Assembly (NCBI GenBank): GCA_025774935.1
Contig: JALGZK010000001.1
Span: 212,266 to 276,265, forward strand
DNA from: a bacterium
GTDB lineage: Bacteria; Joyebacterota; Joyebacteria; Joyebacterales; Joyebacteraceae
Length of the DNA: 64,000 bases
Reading direction: 5' to 3'
The notes below the pieces were generated by a model, which worked only from the letters and a program-made list of their open reading frames with translations, was not told the origin of the DNA and did not search any database. A program made the translations under genes and the position numbers. Positions 49,290 through 57,854 of the stretch are shown piece after piece. How positions within the stretch are numbered: position 1 is the stretch's first letter; every line of letters starts with the position of its first letter.

Positions 49290-51439
49290 GTTCCGCCGAC
49301 GAGCTCGATCTGTCGATCGTCATCGTCGGCTACAACAGCCGCGAGCCGCTCGCAGACGTTCTGTCGTCGATCAGGGACAACCCGCCGAGGGCGGCCACCG
49401 AGACGATCGTCGTGGACAACGACTCCACCGACGGGACCCCCGAGTTCGTCAGGGAGACCTTCCCGTGGGTTGTCCTGCAGGAGAACTCGGCGAACCTCGG
49501 CCTTTCGTCCGCCATCAACCAGGGCATCGCGTCGGCGTCCGGGCGGTGTGTCCTGGTGCTGAACCCGGACATCGTCGTTACGGAGGGCTCGCTCGATCGA
49601 CTCGTCGAGTTCATGGACGGGCACCCGGACGCCGGCATCGCCGGGTCGAAGCTCCTGAACGCGGACGGGACCGTCCAGCACTCGTGTCGCCGGTTCTACA
49701 AGTTCTGGACGCTCCTGCTGCGCCGGACCTTCCTGGGGAAGGTGTTCCGGAACTCGCGCACCATCCGCGACTACCTGATGCTCGACTTCGACCACGAGGA
49801 GTCGCGCGAGGTCGACTGGATCATCGGCGCGTGCATGGTGGTCCGGAAGGAGGCGCTCGCCGACGTCGGCGGGATGGACGAGAGGTTCTTCCTCTACTTC
49901 GAAGACGTCGACTGGTGTCTCAGGATGTGGCGCGGGGGATGGAAGGTCTACTACGTGGCGGACTCCGTCATGGAGCACCGCTACGCGCGTGAGAGCGCGC
50001 GCCCCGGCATCACTCGGATGCTCGTCATCCACGTGATGTCGATGATCCACTTCTACGAGAAGTGGGGAAAGGTGATCTACGGCGTGAAGAAGTACCGCGG
50101 GGTCATCCTCAGAGCGGTCCTGCTCGTCTCCGACCTGGTGGCGGTCAACCTCGGGTTCTGGCTGGCCTACTTCGTACGGCTGAACCTCGGGCGCGTGTTC
50201 GAGAAGCCGATGTTCGGCTACCAGATCTACGGTCCGTTCATCGTCTTCGCGAACATCGTCTTCGTCTTCTCGTTCGCGTTCTTCGGGCTCTACGGTGGCT
50301 CGAGTGCGCGCGACTCCGGCTCGGATCTACTCCTCAGGGTCTTCCGCGCGACGTTCGTCTCGTCGGTGATCCTCATGGCCAGCACGTTCCTCACGTCGCA
50401 GACGGTCTACTCCCGGGTGCTGGTGGGGGTGTTCTGCGTGCTGACGATCGTGCTCGCGACGGTCTTCCGCCTCTTCCTGAGGGGCGTCCACCGGCGCGTG
50501 CGCGCCGGTCGCTTCGACCTCACGCGGGTCGCGATCGTCGGCACGGGCCCGACCGCGCTCAGACTGGGGCGCCGCATCGTCGCGCACCGCGAGCTCGGCT
50601 ACGATCTCGCAGGGCTCGTCGCGGTCGGTGACGCGCCGGGCGACGTGGGGCTCCCGGTCATGGGCAGTCTGGAAGACCTCCCGCGCCTCATCGACGAGCA
50701 GCGTGTCGGGGAGGTCATCTTCGGGGACCCGGACCTCCCGGGCGACACCGTCGCGGACTTCCTCATGACCGCGCGCCGGAGCACGGTCGACGTCAAGATG
50801 GTCTCCGGCCTCTCCGGGATCCTGACCCAGCGCGCCAAGGTCGAGGAGTTCCTGGACATGCCGGTAGTCTCGTTCGAGAGAGAGGCCCTGCTCAGGGCGG
50901 GTGCGGGCGCCAAGCGCGTCGTCGACGTCGTTCTCTCGGGTGTCCTCATCGCGCTGTGGTCTCCGGCCCTCGCGCTCACCGCGCTCGTCACCGCCACGCG
51001 CGGGGCGCGCCCGTTCACGTCGAGCTCCCGCGCAGGTCTCGGCGCGGAACCCTTCGACATGTACGCCCCGAACCCGACCGACGGGCCGTCGGCGTTCCGG
51101 AGGTTCGCCGAGCGGCACGGGCTCTCATCGGCCCCGTCTCTCTTGAACGTATGGAAGGGCCAGATGAGCCTCGTCGGCCCGACGCCGGTGCCGCCCGAGA
51201 GGGCCGCTCGCTTCGAGGGCCGGGAGCGGCTCCGCTTCGACGCCCGCCCCGGCATCACGGGGCTCTCGCAGGTCGCTCTCGATCCAGGCGACGAGGAGGG
51301 AGGCGACCCTGCCGCTCTCGACGTCTACTACGTGCAGAACTGGTCGCTCGGCGGAGACGTGCGCATTCTGCTCCGCTGGCTCACGCGATGTCTCGGAGGT
51401 GGATGCGCGCAGAAGAAGAACCGGAAAGGACATCCATGA
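49229..51439 (+). CDS. GT2 glycosyltransferase fused to a polyprenyl glycosylphosphotransferase-like protein lacking the PGT catalytic dyad
   Basis: 736 residues in one uninterrupted frame. Part 1 (about 28-275) is a rhamnosyltransferase-like GT2: LSIVIVGYNSREPL, VVDNDSTDG, NLGLSSAINQGI, NPDIVV and FFLYFEDVDWCLRMW. Part 2 (about 290-430) is a set of transmembrane helices; part 3 (about 430-550) is a CoA-binding-type Rossmann domain (VAIVGTGPTALRLGRRI); part 4 (about 560-730) is PGT-like: AKRVVDVVLSGVLI, MSLVGPTPVPPE, PGITGLSQV, YYVQNWSLGGDVRILL. Where active enzymes have a KFRTM motif and a LDELPQLLNV motif, it reads DMYAPN and LSSAPSLLNV, so the Asp-Glu pair is gone. ATG 49229 or GTG 49241 could be the start. 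Confidence 0.8.
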   Translation: MGSDVDGLAPEARQDSREALGSADELDLSIVIVGYNSREPLADVLSSIRDNPPRAATETIVVDNDSTDGTPEFVRETFPWVVLQENSANLGLSSAINQGIASASGRCVLVLNPDIVVTEGSLDRLVEFMDGHPDAGIAGSKLLNADGTVQHSCRRFYKFWTLLLRRTFLGKVFRNSRTIRDYLMLDFDHEESREVDWIIGACMVVRKEALADVGGMDERFFLYFEDVDWCLRMWRGGWKVYYVADSVMEHRYARESARPGITRMLVIHVMSMIHFYEKWGKVIYGVKKYRGVILRAVLLVSDLVAVNLGFWLAYFVRLNLGRVFEKPMFGYQIYGPFIVFANIVFVFSFAFFGLYGGSSARDSGSDLLLRVFRATFVSSVILMASTFLTSQTVYSRVLVGVFCVLTIVLATVFRLFLRGVHRRVRAGRFDLTRVAIVGTGPTALRLGRRIVAHRELGYDLAGLVAVGDAPGDVGLPVMGSLEDLPRLIDEQRVGEVIFGDPDLPGDTVADFLMTARRSTVDVKMVSGLSGILTQRAKVEEFLDMPVVSFEREALLRAGAGAKRVVDVVLSGVLIALWSPALALTALVTATRGARPFTSSSRAGLGAEPFDMYAPNPTDGPSAFRRFAERHGLSSAPSLLNVWKGQMSLVGPTPVPPERAARFEGRERLRFDARPGITGLSQVALDPGDEEGGDPAALDVYYVQNWSLGGDVRILLRWLTRCLGGGCAQKKNRKGHP

Positions 51440-52812
51440 AGAAGCTCTTGATGACGCTACTTGCTCTCGTCGCGCTCGGGCTGGCCTGTCCCGCGGCAGG
51501 GGAGACCTGGGAACAGGTGGTGATCGGAAGCGATCCGGAGAACCAGCCGCGGATCCTCGACATGGCGCTCGACGGGAGCACGGTGTGGCTCTCCGCCCGG
51601 AACGACGGTCTCTGGGGGTACGACGGGAGCGGGTGGGTCAACCACCTGCAGGCGGACGGCGGGCTCAGCTTCGACTCGTGGGGCTACAACATGTTCGTCG
51701 ACTCGAACGGCCACAAGTGGGTGACGCGCGACTGGCCGCTCACCGCCGACCGGCTCGACGACCGCGGGACGCTTCACTCGAAGGACGACGACATCTGGTA
51801 CGCCTACACGTACGCGCCTGGCGGCGACCAGTTCTGGAACAAGCGGATCTTCTCGATGACGGAGACGCCGGCGGGAGACAGGTGGTTCGGCTGCAGGGAC
51901 GAGGACCACGCCAACGAGGTCGTCGTCGAGCACCTCATCGAGAACGACCCGTCCACCGTCGACGACGACGAGTGGCGCCACTTCGACAACGCGCTGCCTC
52001 CCTACGAGACGCAGTTCTTCGACGACGACGTGCGCGCGGTCGCCATCGACCACGGGGGCGCGCTCTGGATCGGCTACCACTCGGTGGGGCTGGACGTCTG
52101 GGACTACGGCGACATCGACGTCTGGGACGACGACGTGTGGACGCACTACGACGCATCGAGCGGGCTCCCCAGCAATCTCGTCCACACGTTCCACGTTGCG
52201 CAGGATGGCAAGGTGTGGGTAGGGACGCTCGACGGTCTCGCGTTCTACAGCCCGTCGGATGACGCCTGGAGCACGGTCGACGACCCCGCGCTGCCGGGAT
52301 CCCAGATGCTCTCCATCGATACCGACGCCCTGGGGCTCGTGTGGGTGGGCACGGATGGAGGCGTCGCGGCTCTCTACCCGAACGGCACGGTAACTGCTAC
52401 CTACACAAGCGATAACGGGCTCGCGAGCGACGTGGTCGACGCGATCGCCGTCGACCGCGTCACGGGGGACATCTGGGCGCTGTCGCTCGACGTTGACGAG
52501 CAGACGACGGCCCTGAACGTCCTCAGGGGCGGGATCGCCCCCGGGTCCGGAGAGGTCTACGGATTCCCTAATCCTTGGCGGTCCGACACGTACGACAAGA
52601 GCATCGAGATCGTCGGCGCTCCTGACGGCTCGGTGGTGGAGATCCTCGACATCACCGGAGAGTCGATCCGAGTGCTGGAGGCCCGTCAGCAGCCGTACGT
52701 CTGGGACGTCCTCGACTCGTCGGGGTCCAAGACGGCGAGCGGAGTCTACGTGGTCAGGGTCGAGCAGCCGGGCGGACCGACGGTCTTCACGAAGGTCGCC
52801 GTGATCTGGTAA
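51436..52812 (+). CDS. Exported two-component-regulator-type beta-propeller protein with FlgD-like C-terminus
   Basis: 458 residues. Signal peptide MKKLLMTLLALVALGLACPAAG; a signal-peptidase I cut is likelier than lipidation, though a Cys is present at position 18. Repeats with GxVWVGTxxGLAxY-like patterns (for example KVWVGTLDGLAFYSP and LVWVGTDGGVAALYP) form a propeller. The last 90 residues, from VYGFPNPWRSDTYDKSIEIV to SGVYVVRVEQPGG, match the FlgD/T9SS-type C-terminal Ig-like domain common in the FCB group, suggesting export or surface attachment. It overlaps the fusion gene by 4 bases, so is co-expressed with glycan genes. Confidence 0.78.
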   Translation: MKKLLMTLLALVALGLACPAAGETWEQVVIGSDPENQPRILDMALDGSTVWLSARNDGLWGYDGSGWVNHLQADGGLSFDSWGYNMFVDSNGHKWVTRDWPLTADRLDDRGTLHSKDDDIWYAYTYAPGGDQFWNKRIFSMTETPAGDRWFGCRDEDHANEVVVEHLIENDPSTVDDDEWRHFDNALPPYETQFFDDDVRAVAIDHGGALWIGYHSVGLDVWDYGDIDVWDDDVWTHYDASSGLPSNLVHTFHVAQDGKVWVGTLDGLAFYSPSDDAWSTVDDPALPGSQMLSIDTDALGLVWVGTDGGVAALYPNGTVTATYTSDNGLASDVVDAIAVDRVTGDIWALSLDVDEQTTALNVLRGGIAPGSGEVYGFPNPWRSDTYDKSIEIVGAPDGSVVEILDITGESIRVLEARQQPYVWDVLDSSGSKTASGVYVVRVEQPGGPTVFTKVAVIW

Positions 52813-52916
52813 CCGGCGCGCGGCCCTTCGGAAACGAGGCACTCAGACGCCGGGCGGCGCGTCGAGCGCTCTGACCCGGCGCTCATCGTGATGTGAGGCG
52901 AGCGGACGAACGACGA

Positions 52917-54380
52917 ATGAACGACTCGAACGACAGAGTGCGCGTACTCATCGTCGGCGCCGGCGCTGCCGGCCGAATGGTCGCGCAGGAGATGGCGGGG
53001 CGTCCCGAACAGGGATACGCGGTCGTCGGCTTCCTCGACGACGATCCGACCAAGATCGGTCGCGACATCGTGGGCGTCCCCGTGATCGGGCGGACCGGCG
53101 ACCTCGTGGCGGTCTCCGAGGAGCACGGCGTCCAGCAGATCGTCATCGCGATCCCCTCCGCGTCCGGTCACACGATCCGCGAGGTCGTGCGGCTCTGCGA
53201 GGAGGCGGGACGCTCGTTCAAGATCGTCCCGGGAGTCTGGGAGATCATCCTCGGGAACGTCGCGATCAGCCAGCTCCGCGAGGTCGAGCTGGACGATCTC
53301 CTGGGCAGGGAGACGGTCTCACTCGACTCGGAGGCCATGACCAACCGCCTGAAGGGCCGGCGCGTTCTCGTCACCGGCGCGGGCGGCTCGATCGGCTCCG
53401 AGCTAACGAGGCTCGTCGCGGAGTTCGGCCCCTCCGAGCTCGTCCTCATGGGACGCGGCGAGAACAGCATTTACGAGATCGATCAGGAGATCGGGATCGA
53501 CTTCCCGGAAGTCAACCGGATCCCGGTGATCGGCAGCGTCTCCGACAAGGTGTCGGTCGAAAAAGTCTTCCAGGAACACAGGCCCGAGATCGTCTATCAC
53601 GCGGCGGCCCACAAGCACGTGCATCTGATGGAGTTCTTCCCCGACGAAGCGGTGAAGAACAACGTGACCGGCACCCGCGACCTCATCGACGCCGCGGTGC
53701 GCTACGGCGCCGAGCGTCTCGTGCTCCTCTCGACCGACAAGGCCGTGAGGCCCCACGGGGTCATGGGCGCTTCGAAGCGGGTCGCCGAGCTCCTCCTCAT
53801 GGAGCGCGCTGCGTCCGGGTGCGAGACGAAGCTCGTCGCGGTGCGGTTCGGGAACGTCCTCGGGAGCCGCGGGAGCGTCGTCCCGATGTTCCGTCAGCAG
53901 ATCCGCCTGGGCGGCCCCGTCACGGTAACGCATCCGGACGTCACGCGGTACTTCATGACGATACGCGAGGCGGCGATGCTCGTCCTCCAGGCCGGGTTCA
54001 TAGGCGTTGGGGGCGAGGTGTTCGTGCTGGACATGGGCGACCCGATCCGGATCGCCGAGCTCGCCGAGCACCTGATCCGGCTCTCAGGCCTCGAGCCGGG
54101 GACGGACATCGCGGTTCAGTTCAAGGGCCTCCGCCCGGGGGAGAAGCTCCACGAGGAACTCTGGTGCTCCGGAGAGACCCTTACGAGGACCGAACATCAG
54201 AAGATTATGGTCGTCCAATCGGACCCAGAGACCGAGGTCGAGGATCTCGGCGCGACGGTCCGCCGCCTCGAGGAGCTGGCGACCAAGGGCGACAGAGACG
54301 GCATCATGCGCGAGCTGGGCCGGATCTTCCCGAACATCGGACGCAAGAATGGCAACGAAAGCGATGAGACCTGCAATTGA
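52917..54380 (+). CDS. Nucleotide-sugar 4,6-dehydratase, CapD/WbpM-like without membrane region
   Basis: 487 residues. An N-terminal CoA-binding-like Rossmann domain (about 5-125: VRVLIVGAGAAGRMVAQEM) is followed by the SDR domain (from about 140): VLVTGAGGSIGSELTRLV, HAAAHKHVHLMEFFP, LLSTDKAVRPHGVMGASKR and RFGNVLGSRGSVVPMF. The SDK/M-x3-K active-site pattern is that of UDP-GlcNAc (C6) dehydratases such as WbpM and FlaA1. The usual N-terminal transmembrane helices of WbpM are absent. ATG 52917 or GTG 52893 starts it. It overlaps the aminotransferase by 32 bases, so the pair probably makes a 4-amino-4,6-dideoxy sugar. Confidence 0.85.
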   Translation: MNDSNDRVRVLIVGAGAAGRMVAQEMAGRPEQGYAVVGFLDDDPTKIGRDIVGVPVIGRTGDLVAVSEEHGVQQIVIAIPSASGHTIREVVRLCEEAGRSFKIVPGVWEIILGNVAISQLREVELDDLLGRETVSLDSEAMTNRLKGRRVLVTGAGGSIGSELTRLVAEFGPSELVLMGRGENSIYEIDQEIGIDFPEVNRIPVIGSVSDKVSVEKVFQEHRPEIVYHAAAHKHVHLMEFFPDEAVKNNVTGTRDLIDAAVRYGAERLVLLSTDKAVRPHGVMGASKRVAELLLMERAASGCETKLVAVRFGNVLGSRGSVVPMFRQQIRLGGPVTVTHPDVTRYFMTIREAAMLVLQAGFIGVGGEVFVLDMGDPIRIAELAEHLIRLSGLEPGTDIAVQFKGLRPGEKLHEELWCSGETLTRTEHQKIMVVQSDPETEVEDLGATVRRLEELATKGDRDGIMRELGRIFPNIGRKNGNESDETCN

Positions 54381-55557
54381 GGGCGGAAGCCCCGTGCGAG
54401 ACGAGTTCCTTCCGTTCGCGCGGCCGGCGATCACCGAGCCCGACATCACCAGGGTCGTCGAGACCCTGAGGTCGGGCTGGCTCACCGTGGGTCCCAGGAC
54501 CAAGGAGTTCGAGAAGATCGTCGCGGAGTACATCGGCGTCGAGAAGGCCGCCGCTCTCCACTCGTGCACGGCGGGGCTCCATCTCTCGCTCGCTGTCTTG
54601 GGCGTCGGCCGCGGCGACGAGGTCGTCATGCCCGCGCTCAACTTTGCGGCCGGACCGAACATGGCGATCCACCTGGGCGCGACGCCGGTGCTCGTCGACA
54701 TCGACCCCGAGACGCTCAACGTGACGCCAGAGATCCTCGAGGCCGCCATCACTCCCCGCACGAAAGTGCTCCTGCCGCTCCACTTCGCAGGCCGGCCGTG
54801 CGACATGCGGACGATCATGGACCTCGCGCGCTCCCGCGGGCTCAGAGTAGTGGGGGACGGCGCGCACGCCATCGGTTCCGACTACGGCGGTGCGAAGGTG
54901 GGGTCGCTCGCGGACGCGACCTCGTTCAGCTTCTACGTGACCAAGGGGATCACCACCGGCGAGGGAGGGATCGTGACGTCCCCCGACCGGGACGTCATCG
55001 GAAGGGTGCGCCGGCTCTCTCTGCACGGGATGTCGAGCGGCGCGTGGAAGCGGTACAGCGACAAGGGTCCCTGGTACTACGAGATCCTCGAGGCGGGGTA
55101 CAAGTACAACATGAACGACATGCAGGCCGCCCTCGGCCTGACACAGATGGAGAGGGTCGAGGTCTTCCGTGCGGACCGCGAGCGGATCGCCGCGGCCTAC
55201 ACGCGCGAGCTCGCGAACGTCGAGGGGGTCGTCGTTCCTGCCGCGTGTCTGACCGAGTGCGTTCACGCGTGGCACCTCTACCCGATCCAGCTCGACACGG
55301 ACGCGCTCACCATCGACAGGAACCACTTCGTCCTCGCCCTCCTCGAGGAGGGAATCGGCGTCAGCGTTCACTTCATCCCGATCCACTACCATCCTTTCTT
55401 CCGCGATCACCTCGGCCACGCGCCCGGCGCCTTCCCGGTGACCGAGCGCTACTTCGAGCGTGCTGTTTCGCTTCCGATCTACCCGATGATGACCGACGGC
55501 GACGTAGCCGACGTCGTGACGGCCGTGAGCAAACTCCTCAGTCATTACAAGCGATAG
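54349..55557 (+). CDS. DegT/DnrJ/EryC1/StrS sugar aminotransferase
   Basis: 402-residue PLP aminotransferase. It has FLPFARPAITEPDITRVVETLRSGWLTVGP, HSCTAGLHLSLAVLGVGRGDEVVMP, VVGDGAHAIGSDYGG and the PLP lysine in SFSFYVTKGITTGEGG (about residue 203). YKYNMNDMQAALGLTQMER and WHLYPIQLD are the usual C-terminal marks. Acting on the 4-keto product of the upstream dehydratase, it would give a 4-amino-4,6-dideoxy-hexose nucleotide. ATG 54349 lies inside the upstream gene; ATG 54364 is an alternative. Confidence 0.9.
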   Translation: MATKAMRPAIEGGSPVRDEFLPFARPAITEPDITRVVETLRSGWLTVGPRTKEFEKIVAEYIGVEKAAALHSCTAGLHLSLAVLGVGRGDEVVMPALNFAAGPNMAIHLGATPVLVDIDPETLNVTPEILEAAITPRTKVLLPLHFAGRPCDMRTIMDLARSRGLRVVGDGAHAIGSDYGGAKVGSLADATSFSFYVTKGITTGEGGIVTSPDRDVIGRVRRLSLHGMSSGAWKRYSDKGPWYYEILEAGYKYNMNDMQAALGLTQMERVEVFRADRERIAAAYTRELANVEGVVVPAACLTECVHAWHLYPIQLDTDALTIDRNHFVLALLEEGIGVSVHFIPIHYHPFFRDHLGHAPGAFPVTERYFERAVSLPIYPMMTDGDVADVVTAVSKLLSHYKR

Positions 55558-55568
55558 GGCAGGAGACC

Positions 55569-56549
55569 GTGGAGATCCACGTCGCGCACGGGAAGGCACC
55601 GGCGGAGTGGGACGACCTCGTCCGGAGGGACGAAGCCGCCACGTTCTTCCACACGTCGACCTGGAACGCGCTTCTCGAGGAGACGGGCGCGGGGTTCCAC
55701 CCGGTGTGGCTGCTGCTCGACGCCGGCGGTACCCTTGCCGCGGGTCTCCCTGCAGCGATCAGGGAACGGAGCGGGGTCCGCGTGCTCTCTTCGATGCCGC
55801 ACGGGACGTTCGGAGGCCCGGTGGTGTCTCCCGGGGCCCCCGACGGCGCGGCCGCCTCCCTCCTCGACACCTTCCGGAAGACCGCCCGCGAGGCCCGGAC
55901 CGGGGCGGCCCATCTCGTCGACTTCGCCGGCAGGGTCGGAGACCGTCTCGAGGGTTTCGAGACCGCCGAGGGTACGGCGCAGGTGCTCGCGCTCGACAGG
56001 GACTACGAGGAGCTCTGGTCGGGTTTCAAGCCATCGGCGAGGAACAAGATCCGGAAGGCGCAGAAGGCCGGAGTCACGGTGCGCCGAGCCGACTCCGAGG
56101 CCGACTTCCTGACGTACTGCGACATGCTCGCCGAGTGCGAGAGGAAGTGGGGTGCCGTGTCCGAGTTCAGCGAGGAGTTCTTCCGGGCGCTCTCGGGCGT
56201 CGACCGCGGTCTGGTGCACGTGTGGCTCGCGGAGCACGAGGGGGAGATCATCGCCGGGGATCTCAACTTCGTCACGAACGGGACCGTCTTCAACTGGGGC
56301 AACGTGTCGCGCGAGAGCGCGAAGCGCCTGGCGCCCAACAACCTGCTCCACGCCGCCGCGATCGAGGACGGCCTGCGCGAGGGACACTCCGTGTACAACC
56401 TCGGCTCGAGCGCCGGCATCCCGGGCGTCGAGGCCTTTAAGGAGTCGTTCGGGACGACCCGCGTCGCCTACCGCGAGTACAGGTCCGAAAAGCCGTGGTA
56501 CCGCGCCGCTCGAGCGCTGGCCACGGGCCGTCGAGGAGGTCGATCGTGA
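55569..56549 (+). CDS. FemAB-like GNAT-fold N-acyltransferase
   Basis: 326 residues. Two GNAT-type half domains: an N-terminal part with DEAATFFHTSTWNALLEETG and a C-terminal catalytic part with the LWSGFKPSARNKIRKAQKAGVTVRR block, GDLNFVTNGTVFNWGN and the terminal YNLGSSAGIPGVEAFKESFGT, which is the conserved FemAB/BioF2-like acetyltransferase signature. In surface-glycan loci it may acylate or aminoacylate a sugar amine, which fits the aminotransferase just upstream. GTG at 55569 follows AGGAG. Its stop overlaps the GT87 GTG. Confidence 0.75.
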   Translation: MEIHVAHGKAPAEWDDLVRRDEAATFFHTSTWNALLEETGAGFHPVWLLLDAGGTLAAGLPAAIRERSGVRVLSSMPHGTFGGPVVSPGAPDGAAASLLDTFRKTAREARTGAAHLVDFAGRVGDRLEGFETAEGTAQVLALDRDYEELWSGFKPSARNKIRKAQKAGVTVRRADSEADFLTYCDMLAECERKWGAVSEFSEEFFRALSGVDRGLVHVWLAEHEGEIIAGDLNFVTNGTVFNWGNVSRESAKRLAPNNLLHAAAIEDGLREGHSVYNLGSSAGIPGVEAFKESFGTTRVAYREYRSEKPWYRAARALATGRRGGRS

Positions 56550-57823
56550 AGTGGTATGCCGCTCTGCTGCTCGTCGTGGCGATAGCCGTGCACGTCGTCT
56601 TCCTCGTTTCGCTCGTGCACCCGAGCCACTTCCTGAACCCGCTCTTCCCCGAGGGCGTGCACAACATCGGTGACGGTCCGGGTGCGGACTTCTTCGCGTT
56701 CTATCAGGCGGGACGCTACGTCCTCGACGGGGAGGACATCTACCAGCGTCCGATGGACGACCACGACCGCGCGGTGCCGTACGCTTACTTCTACCGGTAC
56801 CTGCCGTTCGTCGCGACCACGATCGGCGTCGCCCTGACGCAGCTCGACCCGTGGCCTGCGTACTGGCTCTGGGTGGTCCTGACCGAGCTCGTGCTCATCG
56901 GTGCCATCGTCGCCACGAAACGAATGGTGACCGACCTGGACCTCTTCGCCTGCCTGGCCTCGATGTGGCTCCTGTTCTCGCCCTACTACATCGAGCAGTA
57001 CATGGGACAGCTCAACATCATCATGGCCGCGCTCATCTTCACCATGGCCCTCGCGTACGCGCGGGGAGAGATGCGTTCCTTCAACATCTGGTGGATCCTC
57101 TCGGTGCTCCTGAAGCACCTGACCATTCTCTACGTACCGATTCTCGTACGGATGCGGCGCTACCGCCCCATCGTCCTCGCTCTCTTCGCCGTCTTCATCA
57201 CCACGGTTCCGTACCTCGCGATGAGGTCGTCTGGGGTCGGCAACTTCACGCACGACAACTTCGATCTCTCGCTCTACCCGTACGCGGGGAACTTCGGGGC
57301 GCTCGCGCTCCTGATGGTCCTCAAGATGCGTCTCTTCCCCGAAGCGTCCCAGATAGTCGCGTACGTCGGCCCCATCAAGCTCTCGATCACGCGTGGCCTC
57401 GTCCTCCTGACGATGCTCGTCCCCGTCGTCGTGAGCCTGTGGGTCACCTTCCGCCGGAAGCCGTTCGACTTCCTCGAGTCGCTGGGACTCTGGACGATGG
57501 TCTACTTCTTCGTCTTCCGCGAGGTCTGGGAGTACCACTACGTGCTCCTGATTCCGCTCTTCGTGCTCTTCTACGCGAGGACGAGGGCGCGGGTGCTGTG
57601 GGTTATGTACGGGCTCCTGGCGGCGCCGACGTTCTTCGTCCTCTACGACGTGGCGGGGGATAACCCGGAGGTGAGCTGGACCACGTTCCAGCATATCCTG
57701 AACCACGCGACGAAGGTGATCCCGCTCGTCTGGCTCTTCGTGTGGGTAGCCGCGGGGTATCTGAGGCGCCATTCGAAGAAGATGGAGACGGTTCCTGACA
57801 CTGGGCTCGCCGTGACGCTGTAG
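56546..57823 (+). CDS. GT87-type (DUF2029) membrane glycosyltransferase
   Basis: 425-residue polytopic GT-C enzyme with about 10-11 helices. The first loop after helix 1 has GPGADFFAFYQAGRYVLDGEDIYQ, the Asp-containing segment expected at the catalytic site of GT-C enzymes, and YRYLPFVATTIGVALTQL follows. It likely transfers a sugar from polyprenyl phosphate on the outer face of the membrane, as mycobacterial GT87 mannosyltransferases do. GTG 56546 has GAGGAGG upstream and overlaps the previous stop. Confidence 0.78.
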   Translation: MKWYAALLLVVAIAVHVVFLVSLVHPSHFLNPLFPEGVHNIGDGPGADFFAFYQAGRYVLDGEDIYQRPMDDHDRAVPYAYFYRYLPFVATTIGVALTQLDPWPAYWLWVVLTELVLIGAIVATKRMVTDLDLFACLASMWLLFSPYYIEQYMGQLNIIMAALIFTMALAYARGEMRSFNIWWILSVLLKHLTILYVPILVRMRRYRPIVLALFAVFITTVPYLAMRSSGVGNFTHDNFDLSLYPYAGNFGALALLMVLKMRLFPEASQIVAYVGPIKLSITRGLVLLTMLVPVVVSLWVTFRRKPFDFLESLGLWTMVYFFVFREVWEYHYVLLIPLFVLFYARTRARVLWVMYGLLAAPTFFVLYDVAGDNPEVSWTTFQHILNHATKVIPLVWLFVWVAAGYLRRHSKKMETVPDTGLAVTL

Positions 57824-57854
57824 GCGCCGGCCGCGAGGAGGACAAGGGCAGGTC

